Notes: generated by a model not told the origin, from the sequence alone. A stretch of DNA of 64,000 nucleotides from Nocardia sp. CDC159 (GCF_023740735.1 NZ_JAMRXH010000004.1:434001-498000), one strand, 5' to 3'; positions 16,005 through 24,636 are shown, numbered from the stretch's first letter. Numbers and translations: made by a program.

Positions 16005-16466
16005 ATGGAGAGCACGCAGGTTCCGCAGCCGGTCTACCGGCAGGCTCGCTTCACCGATCTCGACGACATCGCGGCCATCGAGGACGAGGTCTTCGGCGAA
16101 CCGTACAGGTACCTCATGCTGCGGCAACTGTTCGATCTGCACGGATCCGATTGGCTGGTCGCCGAACTGGGCGGCGCGGTGATCGGCTACGCGTTGACGC
16201 TGGAGAAGGGCGGGCGGGCGCTGCTGTTCACCTTCGCGGTGGCCAAACAGTTCCAATGCCGTGGCTACGGTCGGGCATTGCTCGAGCACACCCTCGAACG
16301 CAGCCGGGCGATCGGCGCCGAGGTCGAGTACCTGACCGTGCGACCGGACAATCTGCCCGCCTCCAACCTGTTCAAGCAGGCCGGTTTCGTCTTCGTGGCG
16401 CACGACGAGCGGTACTTCGGTCCCGGCGAGCCGCGCGACCTGTACGAATATCGCCTGCACCCGTAG
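16005..16466 (+). CDS. GNAT acetyltransferase, RimI-like
   Basis: The ATG at 16005 (MESTQVPQPVYRQARFTDL) is preceded by AGGGAG. The 153-residue product has the GNAT layout: YRQARFTDLDDIAAIEDEVFGEPY, then VIGYALTLEKGG, the acetyl-CoA loop QCRGYGRALLEHTLERS near residue 85, and LTVRPDNLPASNLFKQAGFVFVA, which is very like RimI-type N-terminal amino acid acetyltransferases. Substrate may be a protein N-terminus but is not proven. The next gene starts 24 bases downstream. Confidence 0.85.
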   Translation: MESTQVPQPVYRQARFTDLDDIAAIEDEVFGEPYRYLMLRQLFDLHGSDWLVAELGGAVIGYALTLEKGGRALLFTFAVAKQFQCRGYGRALLEHTLERSRAIGAEVEYLTVRPDNLPASNLFKQAGFVFVAHDERYFGPGEPRDLYEYRLHP

Positions 16467-16489
16467 CCGATTCGAAGTACCGCACGCCC

Positions 16490-17311
16490 ATGGCCGAGCT
16501 CTCCCCGTTCGTGGCCTCGGTCAGCACGCGCATCGCCCGCCGCGCGGCCGATTACGCCGCCGAGATCGATCGCGGCGGACATCCCGAACGGGACCTGCTC
16601 GACATCTTCAACACCCATGTGGAAGCCGTACTGGCCGAATACAATCCGCCGGGCGTGCGGCGCGCCGTCGAGGGTTTGGTGTTCGATCACCTGTACACGG
16701 CCGCGCGGCATCCGGCGCGCGACGAGGAGGGCTGGCGGGTGCCCAGCGCACTGCTCGCCGCGCTGGTGGCGGCCGAGGTGGAGTTCCGTGGACCGTTGCG
16801 GCTCAGCGCGATTCAGAGCACCGTGCTGGCCGAGGTGTACGAGCGGCTCGGTCCTCGGCTCTCGCGCGCCAAGCTGCCATCGCACGCCGTGCTGTGCTAT
16901 CGCCGCGCGATGGCGCTGTACCGGATGAACGAGGATGTGGACGGGGAGGACCGGTGCGGACTGGAATTGGCGCGCGCCCGCACCCGCACCCATCCGCGCG
17001 GGCCGCGGCGCTGGGCCGGGCATATCTCGGATGTGCTGTGCGGGTACGGATATCGGCCGTTCTGGCTGCTCGGCTGGGTCGCCGCGCAGCTGGTGATCTT
17101 CACCGCGACCGGACTGCTGCTGGCGGGCAACGCCTCCACGGCCGAGACCGTCTACATGTGCGTGACCAGCTTCCTGAATCCGCTGGGCCCCGGCGACACC
17201 CAGAATCTGCATGCCGCGGCCCGGCCGCTGTTCGCGGTGGAGTCGTGGGCCGGGACGGTATCGATGTCGGTGTTCTTCGCGCTGCTGGTGCGCAAGTGGT
17301 TCCGAATGTGA
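16490..17311 (+). CDS. two-TM potassium-channel-like membrane protein with altered filter
   Basis: The 273-residue protein has a ~170-residue soluble N-terminal helical region, then two C-terminal membrane segments (FWLLGWVAAQLVIFTATGLLLAG and, after a short loop, VSMSVFFALLVRKWF). Between them is a pore-loop-like stretch ETVYMCVTSFLNPLGPGD, followed by AARPLFAVESWAGT. This aligns well with the 2TM channel pattern (pore helix, filter (T)xGYGD, then LAxxEaxxG before TM2), but the filter tyrosine is replaced by proline (LGPGD). It may be a non-conducting or differently selective relative. I know of no name for it. It is convergent with, and abuts, the SCO2521-like gene. Confidence 0.6.
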   Translation: MAELSPFVASVSTRIARRAADYAAEIDRGGHPERDLLDIFNTHVEAVLAEYNPPGVRRAVEGLVFDHLYTAARHPARDEEGWRVPSALLAALVAAEVEFRGPLRLSAIQSTVLAEVYERLGPRLSRAKLPSHAVLCYRRAMALYRMNEDVDGEDRCGLELARARTRTHPRGPRRWAGHISDVLCGYGYRPFWLLGWVAAQLVIFTATGLLLAGNASTAETVYMCVTSFLNPLGPGDTQNLHAAARPLFAVESWAGTVSMSVFFALLVRKWFRM

Positions 17312-18283
17312 TCACCATTCGGTGTCGAACGCCTTGTGCCGCAACGCGTCCAGCATCGCCACCGAGACGTTGTCGCGCAGCCGATCGGTGAGCGTGCTCC
17401 ACTGCCGGGAGAAGCCGGGCTCGGTCTGGATCTCCTTCCACAGCGCGCGCAGTGACGGCGGGGTATGCGCCCCGGGCATCCACAGACCGGTGATGTGCTG
17501 CAGCAGCGGGGCCAGGATGTCCAGGCGTTCGCGACTGGACGCGGCGAATCGGTCGGCCTCCTCGAAGGCGGCGGCGGTGATGGTCAGCAGCCAGTCGTGC
17601 GCGGCCAGATCTTCGCAGAACCGTTGCGCCGCGGCCAGATGCGCCTCCTCGCGCACGGTGACCCGCACCGACCGGGTGACGTCGTCGTCCACGTGGAACC
17701 GCACCGTCTGACCCGCCCGGCGGCCGATGCGCGCGGTCCAGCGCAGCCGCGTCGTACCCGCCTGCATCGGCGGCGCCTGATCCAGCCGCGCGTCGGCGCG
17801 GATGCGGGCCAGCAGCCGTTCGCTGATCGAGGCCAGGTCCAGGGTGCCCGGGCGCTGACCGTCGGCGAGATAGCCCTCGGCCAGGGCGATTTCGGTGGCC
17901 TCGCGATCGGAAATGCGGTTGATCACCTCGGTCACCCCCTTCTGGCTGAGGTAGTGCGACCAGGTCTGGCGGCGGCGCTCGGCCGCGCGCACCACCTGGG
18001 TGTGGGCCGAGGACTGCAGCACCCGGCCGCCCACCAGCGTCACCCGCGTCGCCACCGTGCCGACGATTCGCGCCGCGCCCGCGTCCAGCGGCAGGTCGCA
18101 ATCGACCCCGACCGCGCTGGTCGGCGAAATCGCCAGCGTCCCAGGCCGTTCCCGCCACCGCACCGCCCGGCCCGGCATCAGCGTCAGCAATTCGCGCGCC
18201 TCGTCGCGGCTCAGCGCGGCGGCCGAGGGCAACAGACAGGTACGCACCTCGCCGAGCACGACCAGGGGCGTGGCGGACACCAT
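17312..18283 (-). CDS. SCO2521-family-like protein
   Basis: Last gene of a four-gene operon. The 323-residue product begins MVSATPLVVLGEVRTCLLPS and contains ARELLTLMPGRAVRWRERPG, LVGGRVLQSSAHTQVV and a helical C-terminal half with KGVTEVINRISDREATEIALAEG. From memory these features and the gene context match the uncharacterised SCO2521 family of actinobacteria. No catalytic motif, signal peptide or membrane segment is seen. The start codon lies 2 bases after the preceding gene's stop (TAG at 18288-18286). The stop is directly adjacent to the convergent channel-like gene with no spacer. Confidence 0.7.
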   Translation of the reverse strand: MVSATPLVVLGEVRTCLLPSAAALSRDEARELLTLMPGRAVRWRERPGTLAISPTSAVGVDCDLPLDAGAARIVGTVATRVTLVGGRVLQSSAHTQVVRAAERRRQTWSHYLSQKGVTEVINRISDREATEIALAEGYLADGQRPGTLDLASISERLLARIRADARLDQAPPMQAGTTRLRWTARIGRRAGQTVRFHVDDDVTRSVRVTVREEAHLAAAQRFCEDLAAHDWLLTITAAAFEEADRFAASSRERLDILAPLLQHITGLWMPGAHTPPSLRALWKEIQTEPGFSRQWSTLTDRLRDNVSVAMLDALRHKAFDTEW

Positions 18284-18285
18284 GG

Positions 18286-19296
18286 CTAGGATCCATCCAG
18301 TAACAGATGCGACAGTCGTTCGGAAACTCTGCGCGGCACCGCGAACGGCGCCTCGTCCTGGGCGCCCTGGGCGATGATCCCGTCGACCACATCGTCGTCG
18401 AGGTCCAGATGATCGAGGATGACCCGCACGGCGTGCTCGATCGCGATATAGCGCTTGGGCAGCATCGACAGCGTCTGATACGCCGCGAACGGCGGCGCGT
18501 CCGGATCGAGCCGCACCACCGGCGGCACGTCGTGCCAGCGCCGCGGCCACGGATCATCCGGCCGCCACGGATACGGATCCACCACGGCCGCACCGTGATA
18601 GCGCAGCATGCCCAGCCGCAGCAGATGCCACACCGCGGCCAGGAACGGGCACGACCAGCGGGTCACGCTCTGCCCGTCGATCATATGCGTGCTCCACAGC
18701 TGCACGTCCAGGAAGATCGAGTGCTCGCGGCGGCCGAACTCCTCGGGCGGCTGGAACTCGATGCCGTGCATCGCCTGTGCGGGTTCGTATTCGGAGGAGC
18801 GGCGGCCGTTGCACAGCCAGCCCGATTCGGCGGTGGGCGGGCGGCTGCCGGTGTCCGGCGGCGCGGGTTCGGCGACGATGCGCGCGGCCACCAGCTCGGC
18901 CACCGGGATCGGCTCGCCCAGCGGCACCCCGTCGGCGAAGCCCGAACTGCGCCAGCAGCCTGATTCGCGGGCCAGATAGTCGATGCCGAGTCCGGCCGCG
19001 TCGGCCGCGGCCAGCAGCCGGGCGATGGTCTCGGCGGCATCGGTGTCGGGCTGGAAGTAGTCGTCGAGCAGGTAGCAGGTGCTGACCCGGGCGTTGCGTC
19101 CGAACCGCAGGCGTGCCGATTCGACGAAGGCCGTCACCAGCGGAACCATCCGGCGGAACTCCGATTTCAGATGTTCCGGATCGCCCAGGATGTCGTTGAG
19201 GTAGAAGTGCCCGACCTCGATGGACAGATGCGACATCGGCACCGGCTCGATCCACGGCTGCTCGGTGGACTCGGTGTAGGTCTGCGTCGGACGCAT
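18286..19296 (-). CDS. SCO2522-family-like protein
   Basis: The ATG at 19296 overlaps the stop codon of the P-loop gene by one base. The 336-residue product reads SHLSIEVGHFYLNDILGDPEHLKSEF near residue 22, then CYLLDDYFQPDTD, the Trp-rich SGWLCNGRRSSEYEPAQAM, DVQLWSTHMIDGQSVTRWSCPFLAAVWHLLRLGML, and an acidic helical end. I recognise this as the SCO2522 type from its neighbours and these blocks; the family has no assigned function. The VSTCYLLDDYF region looks like part of an alpha/beta fold, but no nucleotide-binding or metal motif is certain. Confidence 0.7.
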   Translation of the reverse strand: MRPTQTYTESTEQPWIEPVPMSHLSIEVGHFYLNDILGDPEHLKSEFRRMVPLVTAFVESARLRFGRNARVSTCYLLDDYFQPDTDAAETIARLLAAADAAGLGIDYLARESGCWRSSGFADGVPLGEPIPVAELVAARIVAEPAPPDTGSRPPTAESGWLCNGRRSSEYEPAQAMHGIEFQPPEEFGRREHSIFLDVQLWSTHMIDGQSVTRWSCPFLAAVWHLLRLGMLRYHGAAVVDPYPWRPDDPWPRRWHDVPPVVRLDPDAPPFAAYQTLSMLPKRYIAIEHAVRVILDHLDLDDDVVDGIIAQGAQDEAPFAVPRRVSERLSHLLLDGS

Positions 19297-20222
19297 CAGA
19301 GCCTTTCCCAGGTGGCATTGTCGACCAGGCGCCGGGCCAGTTCCGCATAGGCCGCCGCGGTCTCCTCGTTGGCGATCTTGGCGTTGACATCGGTGTCGAG
19401 CACGACCTGCTCGCGCCACTGCAGGACCGGCTCGATGGGGGTTTCGCCCAGCACCGCGGTCGCGCCGAGGTGGTTGGCCGAGGCCAGCCGGGTGAGCGCG
19501 GCGTTCTGCTCCTGCAGCCAGGCGGCCTGGGCGGGACGTTCGGCGGTGCGATAGGAATCGGCGGCGGCCCGGGCCGTGCGCACATAGCGGATCGAGCCGA
19601 GCAGCTCCTCCCGGTTGTGCCCGCACGCGCTGCCGGTGTCGAGCAGCCCGTGCGGACCGCGCACCAGCCCCGCGGCGGCCAGGATGTGCTGGCGGGTCCA
19701 GCGGTGGAAGATGAGCCAGCGCACGGTGCGCCGACGCAGCTGCGGCATGGCGGTGGCCCGCAGCGCGATCTCGAGCGCGGCGGAGCGGCCCGCGCTGAGA
19801 TCGACCACGACCACCTTGAACTCCTGTTCCAGCGCCACCAGCAGTTCGGTGCAGCGCTGCACCACGGCGTTGTCGAGGGAGAGGAATTCCGCGCCGCCCT
19901 CGTCGCCGGGCAGCAGCACCAGCCGACCCGCGCGCGACCCGATGCGCCGCAGCTCGATGCGATCGGTCGCCGAGCCGACGTCCACCCGGGCCGCGGTTCC
20001 ACTGCGGCCCAGCAGATATCGGTGCACCCCGCCCGGCTTCCGATCCTTGGGCACGCCGCGCTCGACGGCGCTGATCTCGAAAAGCGCGCCCGCGGTGGGC
20101 GATCCGAAGTCGAAGTCGACGTAGGCGACATTGCGCCCGCCCAGGCACAGCCGGTAGGCGATATTGCAGCTGGTCACCGAGCGACCGGTGCCGCCCTTGT
20201 CGGATGTGGCGAAGACCAGCAC
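19296..20222 (-). CDS. SCO2523-family-like variant P-loop ATPase (ParA/MinD-like)
   Basis: The start GTG at 20222 uses the last base of the upstream stop (TAGTG). The 308-residue protein opens MLVFATSDKGGTGRSVTSCNIAYRL, a deviant Walker A motif in which the normally invariant lysine of KGGxGK(T/S) is arginine, followed by the DFDFGSPTAG loop and VVVVDLSAGRSAALE as Walker B, i.e. the SIMIBI/ParA-MinD fold. Such proteins usually act as dimeric ATP switches that position or load partners. The altered P-loop suggests weak or altered hydrolysis. It is the only gene in the operon with a recognisable fold. Confidence 0.75.
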   Translation of the reverse strand: MLVFATSDKGGTGRSVTSCNIAYRLCLGGRNVAYVDFDFGSPTAGALFEISAVERGVPKDRKPGGVHRYLLGRSGTAARVDVGSATDRIELRRIGSRAGRLVLLPGDEGGAEFLSLDNAVVQRCTELLVALEQEFKVVVVDLSAGRSAALEIALRATAMPQLRRRTVRWLIFHRWTRQHILAAAGLVRGPHGLLDTGSACGHNREELLGSIRYVRTARAAADSYRTAERPAQAAWLQEQNAALTRLASANHLGATAVLGETPIEPVLQWREQVVLDTDVNAKIANEETAAAYAELARRLVDNATWERL

Positions 20223-22084
20223 TACAGCGCCCCCATCCGTTGCGCGTCCTGGCGGGCGTAGGCCAGCTCGTCGAGCTGCACCAGGGCCTGGGTGGCGAGG
20301 CTGAACGCGGTGCCCGGCCGCTCGCCCAACTGGGCGCGGGCGCGGTCGAGCGATTGCGCGATCCGGTTCAGCGTCACCCATTTCGGGGACAGATAGTCGT
20401 CGCTGACCAGCAGTCGCTCCTGGTTGTGCAGATGTTCGGCCTCACTGAGCAGTTCGACCGCGCGCTGGATCATCGACTGCGGGGCCAGCGGGGGCTGGCG
20501 GAAGGTGTCGTAGGCGACCACGAGGCATTCCATGATGCGCTCGGTCATGAACCAGGACGGCTGCTCGGCGGCCATCCCGGCCGGGCCGAGCACGCCGCTG
20601 GTGTCGTCCCACAGGCCCGCGGCCGGGCCGTGCCGCAGCATGCGCCGGTCCAGATGCTCCATGGCCGATTCGGCCAGGGCCATCAGCTGGTCGCGGGTGG
20701 CGACGTCGGTGCGCAGCCGCGCGGCCTGCAGGGTGCGCTTGAGCAGCATCGTCACGAAATCCGGGACGTACCAGAGCAGTTGCGGCCCACCCGCGATCTC
20801 CTCGCTGCCCGCCAGCCGCAGCCGCACGCCCGGATGGTGCAGGGTCGCCGCCGGATCGTGGGCGGTCAACCGGCTGATCACGCGGCCGCGTCGGGCCAGC
20901 TGGTCGAATACCGCGACCGTGCGGGCCAGATCGTCGGTGCTCTCGCGCACCACCAGATCCTGAATCAGCATGGCCGCCACGGCCAGGCTGAAGTAGTCGG
21001 ACTCCTCGCCGTCGGAGGTGCGCCAGGGGATGTCCTCCAAAGGCCAACGGCCGGTGCCGAAGCGGGCGACCGTCGACCAGTACTTCTCGGTGAGCTCGAG
21101 GCGCAGCTGCAGCGCGTCGGCCAGATAGCGCTGGGTCTCGTCGAGCAGGTCCAGCTCCCGAATGCGCTGGGAGGTCAGATCCCTGATGCCGTCCAGGGCG
21201 ACCGCGGTGAAATACAGATACGGGCGGGACTCGGCGTGCCCGGCGGTCTCGGCGACGTGGCTGTGCACCATCTCGATCGGTTCGGCCTTGCGGAAAACGC
21301 CCCAGCTCCAACCGCATTCGAACAGTCGCAGATCGTCGGCCACATCGACCTCGCCCGCCTGGGCCAGCCGCACCTCGTTGGCGGCCTGTACGCGCAGTCG
21401 TTCCAGCCGCGCCGACAGCCCCGCGATCATCTCCTCGGCGGGCAGGCCGCCCTGATTGATCATGTGCAGGATGGCCTGTCCGGCATCGGATTTCGGCTCG
21501 GGGGTGTGGATGACGAAACTGCGCACCAGTCCGGTCATGGCGGCGGTCAACCGGGTGCGGATCAGTTTCTCGACGGCGTCGATGCGCGGTTCGAGTTCCC
21601 TTGCCTCGCGGCGCACCTCGCCGGAGACGAAGCGACGGAACCCGCGCAGGAAGCGCAGCGCGGCGATGCACAGGCTCAGCGACATCGAATACGCGTCGAC
21701 GACCTCGACGCCCAGCTGGGCCTCGGTGGGTTCGGCGTCGTCCTCGGCGCGCAGATAGCCGCGCGCACCGAAGTCCGGCTCACCGTCCGGGCCGGTGTAG
21801 CGGTCCAGATACTCCTCGATCAGCCCGACCAGGACGCCGCCGATGCGGGTGCGTTCCCCGAAGGGGGCCAGCGCCAGTTCCACATCGGTGGCCATATCGT
21901 CGGGGCGGTCCAGCGCGAACGCCTCGATCTCGGTGGCCGGGTACAGCAGACACAGCAGCTGCTCGGCGTCACTGATGGAATTGGAGCCGTCGCGGCCGCC
22001 CCAATTCCAGCCATTCTCGCGGTAGCAGCAGTCCAACAGGGCCCGCCACAGGTCCAACAACTGCTGCCGTGGCCGAATCCTCAT
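20222..22084 (-). CDS. SCO2524-family-like protein
   Basis: First gene of the operon, 620 residues, starting MRIRPRQQLLDLWRALLDCCYRENGWNWGGRDGSNSISDAEQLL, a conserved opening I associate with the SCO2524 family. It is mostly helical, with ARGYLRAEDDAEPTEAQLGVEVVDAYSMSLSLC near residue 110 and ERIMECLVVAYDTFRQPPLAP near residue 510. The WxWG opening and interspersed Trp-Gly motifs recall helical toroid enzymes, but this is only an impression. No membrane segment or signal peptide. It is preceded by a 20-bp perfect palindrome and a long array of direct repeats, so expression is probably strongly regulated. Confidence 0.72.
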   Translation of the reverse strand: MRIRPRQQLLDLWRALLDCCYRENGWNWGGRDGSNSISDAEQLLCLLYPATEIEAFALDRPDDMATDVELALAPFGERTRIGGVLVGLIEEYLDRYTGPDGEPDFGARGYLRAEDDAEPTEAQLGVEVVDAYSMSLSLCIAALRFLRGFRRFVSGEVRREARELEPRIDAVEKLIRTRLTAAMTGLVRSFVIHTPEPKSDAGQAILHMINQGGLPAEEMIAGLSARLERLRVQAANEVRLAQAGEVDVADDLRLFECGWSWGVFRKAEPIEMVHSHVAETAGHAESRPYLYFTAVALDGIRDLTSQRIRELDLLDETQRYLADALQLRLELTEKYWSTVARFGTGRWPLEDIPWRTSDGEESDYFSLAVAAMLIQDLVVRESTDDLARTVAVFDQLARRGRVISRLTAHDPAATLHHPGVRLRLAGSEEIAGGPQLLWYVPDFVTMLLKRTLQAARLRTDVATRDQLMALAESAMEHLDRRMLRHGPAAGLWDDTSGVLGPAGMAAEQPSWFMTERIMECLVVAYDTFRQPPLAPQSMIQRAVELLSEAEHLHNQERLLVSDDYLSPKWVTLNRIAQSLDRARAQLGERPGTAFSLATQALVQLDELAYARQDAQRMGAL

Positions 22085-22103
22085 TGTTCATTCCTCGCCC
22101 CCG

Positions 22104-22123
22104 CATTCGGCGCTCGCCGAATG
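22104..22123 (-). promoter_or_regulatory. 20-bp palindromic operator candidate in leader of SCO2524-like operon
   Basis: CATTCGGCG at 22104-22112 is exactly reverse-complementary to CGCCGAATG at 22115-22123, with a 2-bp centre. It lies 20-39 bases upstream of the operon's first codon, a position suited to a repressor site or an RNA hairpin near the ribosome site. Confidence 0.5.
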
Positions 22124-22134
22124 TCGACACCTAA

Positions 22135-22154
22135 AGTGTGCCCCCAGTGTGCCC
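22135..22154. repeat. AGTGTGCCC direct repeat, 11-bp spacing
   Basis: AGTGTGCCC occurs at 22135-22143 and again at 22146-22154, one helical turn apart, just upstream of the palindrome before the SCO2524-like operon. It could be an activator half-site pair. Confidence 0.4.
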
Positions 22155-22228
22155 GCTGGGCCAGCAAGTTTACGATCTCGGAGCCTAGCAGGCCGGGCGC
22201 ACCGCGCCTCGGCCTTGCCGAGAACATC

Positions 22229-22360
22229 GGAATTACATCGACCCGAGAATGCAATTACATCTGTTGCTTACATTTCGGGCGCGCGAAACGCGAACATTTG
22301 GCCACGGTTCGCGAATATTCGGCCAGGGTTGCGAAAATGATGGGCGCGGTTGCGAAGTTT
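22229..22360. repeat. array of helically phased direct repeats
   Basis: GCGAA recurs at 22290, 22311, 22331 and 22352 (steps of 21, 20 and 21 bases), each followed by an A/T-rich three to five bases and then often GGCC or GGGC. On its left AATTACATC is repeated at 22231 and 22253 (22-base step) and CTTACATTT follows at 22267. The array fills the intergenic space between the acyltransferase stop (22381) and the SCO2524-like operon start. Confidence 0.6.
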
Positions 22361-22380
22361 GCGCCAACCGCGCCCGCGGA

Positions 22381-24441
22381 TCACCACCAGCCCAGGATCG
22401 GTCGCAGGCGGCGGTCCAGCTCCGGTGCGAGCGTACGAGAGTAGCTCGCGGTGAGATGGTGCTCGTCGTGGTAGACCAGCACATTGCCGATCACCACCGG
22501 ACACACCTCGCGATCGCAAAAGGCATCGCTGAGGTCGAGCGGGAAGACGTTGGGGAACGCTGCCGCGGGCGCGGCGGCCGGGTCGACCGGCGCGAGCGCG
22601 TCGGCGCGGCGCATACCGCAGCCGACCGGGGTGCCGCCGTCGGCCAGGCAGTCGATGCCGCGATAACGAATGCCGTTGCGCCGCAACCACGGAGTGTCGC
22701 GCACGGCGATCACGTTGAGCCCGCGCTGGGACAGCGCCGACCACACGTCGACATAATCGGCCGGGGTCTCGTCCCCGCCGCCGTCGGCGGGCCGGGTGGC
22801 CGTGGTGAACACCCAGTCCGGCCGTTCCTCGGCGAGCAGATCGATGACCTCTCGGGACCAGTCCCGGCAGTCCGGATTCGGCTCGCCCTTGTAGCTGACC
22901 TCCTCGGCGAGGGTCAGCGGGCAGCCCATCTTCAGATGCACCAGCAGGCGGAAGTGATGCCGTTCGGCGAGCACCTGCAGTGCGGGCATCCAGTGTTCGG
23001 CATGGGAATTGCCGACCACGGCGAGCGTGCGACCGGCGGCGGCGTCACCGTAGACACAGGTGACCACCGAGCGGGTGTTCCAGTCGGCGATGCAGCCGTC
23101 GCGGGTGGGTGCGGGCAGTTCGGCCCGGGCGTCGTAGACCGACGGGCGCACCGGGGCCTCCAGGGGCGCCACGCCGTCGGTGAGCGCCTGCGCGCCGGGA
23201 TAGCGCAGCGGGTCCAGATCGACCACGGGGCGTGGGGGATTGGCCTGCAGCACCGCGTGCCAGGCGACGACCGAGCCGATGATGGTGATGCCGGTGGTCG
23301 TGATCAGCACGCCGACCGTGCGCCGATAGCGCATCGCGGCGCGGCGGATGACGAGCTCGCGCAGCGGTTGTTCCACCAGTCGATGGGTGAGCAGGGCCAG
23401 CGCGAGCGAGACCGCGAGCACCCCGACGCCGGTGGACAGTCCGGCCCGCGGGGCGCCCGCCTCGGCGAGGACGAAGACCAGAATCGGCCAGTGCCAGAGA
23501 TACAGGGCATAGGCGAGCTCGCCGAGCGCCACCGGCACCGGCGCCGCGAGCAGCCGATTGGGCAGCGGCAGCCGCCGCGGATCCACATTGGCCCCGGCCA
23601 CGATCAGGGCGGCCGCCGCGCCGACCGGCAGCAGCGCCGCGGGCCCGGGGAACCGATGCACCCCGTCGACGAGCCAGCCGCACAGCAGCACGCCCGCCAG
23701 CCCCGCCGCCGCGAGCAGCGCGCGCAGCGCCCGCGACGGCGACAGATGCGGAACGATCAGCGCCAGCCCCGCACCTGCCAGCAATTCCCAAGCGCGCGCG
23801 GCACTGTCGTAGTAGTTCCAGCCCTGCTGCGCCGAAACGCCGTGGGCGGCATAGCCGAACGAGGTCGCCGCACCCGCGACGATCAGCGCGGCGAGCAGCG
23901 GCCGAATCGCGCTGGGCTGGCGCAGCATTCGGCACAGCCCCGCCGTGGCCGCGATCGCCAGCAGCGCGGCCAGATAGAACTGCCCCTGCACCGACATCGA
24001 CCACAGGTGCTGCAGCGGGCTCACCGACGGATCGGCCGCCAAATAGTCCGACCAGGTCAGCGCCAGCTGCCAGTTCTGGTAGTACAGCAGCGAGGCCAGG
24101 GTCTGCTGGGCCAGATCGGCCCACTGGGTCACCGGGCGCAGCAGCAGCGTCGCGGCCGCGACCGCCGCCAGCACCACCACCATGGCGGGCAGCAGTCGCC
24201 GTGCCAGCCGCCGCAGCCTGGTCGCGACCCCGACGGACTCGACCCGCCGCAGCAGCGATCCGGTGAAGAAGAAGCCCGACAGCACCAGGAATACGTCCAC
24301 GCCCCCGGACACCCGCCCGACCCAGATGTGGAACACCACGACCAGCGCGATGGCGATGCCGCGCAACCCGTCCAGATCGCGACGGTGGCCGCCGGTCCGC
24401 GCGCCGGCGGCGGTCTCGATCGTCGTCGTTGCGGTCACCAT
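22381..24441 (-). CDS. OafA-like acyltransferase with C-terminal SGNH domain
   Basis: Starting at MVTATTTIETAAGARTGG (ATG 24441), the 686-residue protein opens its membrane domain with HRRDLDGLRGIAIALVVVFHIWVGRVSGGVDVFLVLSGFFFTG, the acyltransferase-3 signature including the catalytic His, and has about ten membrane segments to residue ~400. The C-terminal ~250 residues form a SGNH hydrolase-like domain (TLAVVGNSHAEHWMPALQVL; GNSH in place of GDSH; terminal LVYHDEHHLTASYSRTLAPEL with the Asp/His pair). Such proteins O-acetylate cell-surface glycans. It is monocistronic by appearance. Confidence 0.88.
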   Translation of the reverse strand: MVTATTTIETAAGARTGGHRRDLDGLRGIAIALVVVFHIWVGRVSGGVDVFLVLSGFFFTGSLLRRVESVGVATRLRRLARRLLPAMVVVLAAVAAATLLLRPVTQWADLAQQTLASLLYYQNWQLALTWSDYLAADPSVSPLQHLWSMSVQGQFYLAALLAIAATAGLCRMLRQPSAIRPLLAALIVAGAATSFGYAAHGVSAQQGWNYYDSAARAWELLAGAGLALIVPHLSPSRALRALLAAAGLAGVLLCGWLVDGVHRFPGPAALLPVGAAAALIVAGANVDPRRLPLPNRLLAAPVPVALGELAYALYLWHWPILVFVLAEAGAPRAGLSTGVGVLAVSLALALLTHRLVEQPLRELVIRRAAMRYRRTVGVLITTTGITIIGSVVAWHAVLQANPPRPVVDLDPLRYPGAQALTDGVAPLEAPVRPSVYDARAELPAPTRDGCIADWNTRSVVTCVYGDAAAGRTLAVVGNSHAEHWMPALQVLAERHHFRLLVHLKMGCPLTLAEEVSYKGEPNPDCRDWSREVIDLLAEERPDWVFTTATRPADGGGDETPADYVDVWSALSQRGLNVIAVRDTPWLRRNGIRYRGIDCLADGGTPVGCGMRRADALAPVDPAAAPAAAFPNVFPLDLSDAFCDREVCPVVIGNVLVYHDEHHLTASYSRTLAPELDRRLRPILGWW

Positions 24442-24636
24442 CGCGGCGGCGTCACACGGCGACCGTGGCACGAATCGGCGACCGGCAGGTGAACGACGAG
24501 TTGATGCGGCACGTCATTTCTTTATCACGCAGCCGGTGATTCCGGCCCGTCGACGCCCCGTATCCCCCCAACTCCCGGATCCGAGCCGTCGTGCCGGTAA
24601 ATTCACCGATCGGCTGCGCAGAGACCGCTGTGGGGC

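Noticed and set aside
22229..22360. CRISPR array
   Set aside because: Repeat units are short (about 5-10 bases) with 20-22-base periods and no unique spacers of ~30 bases; no cas genes are present.
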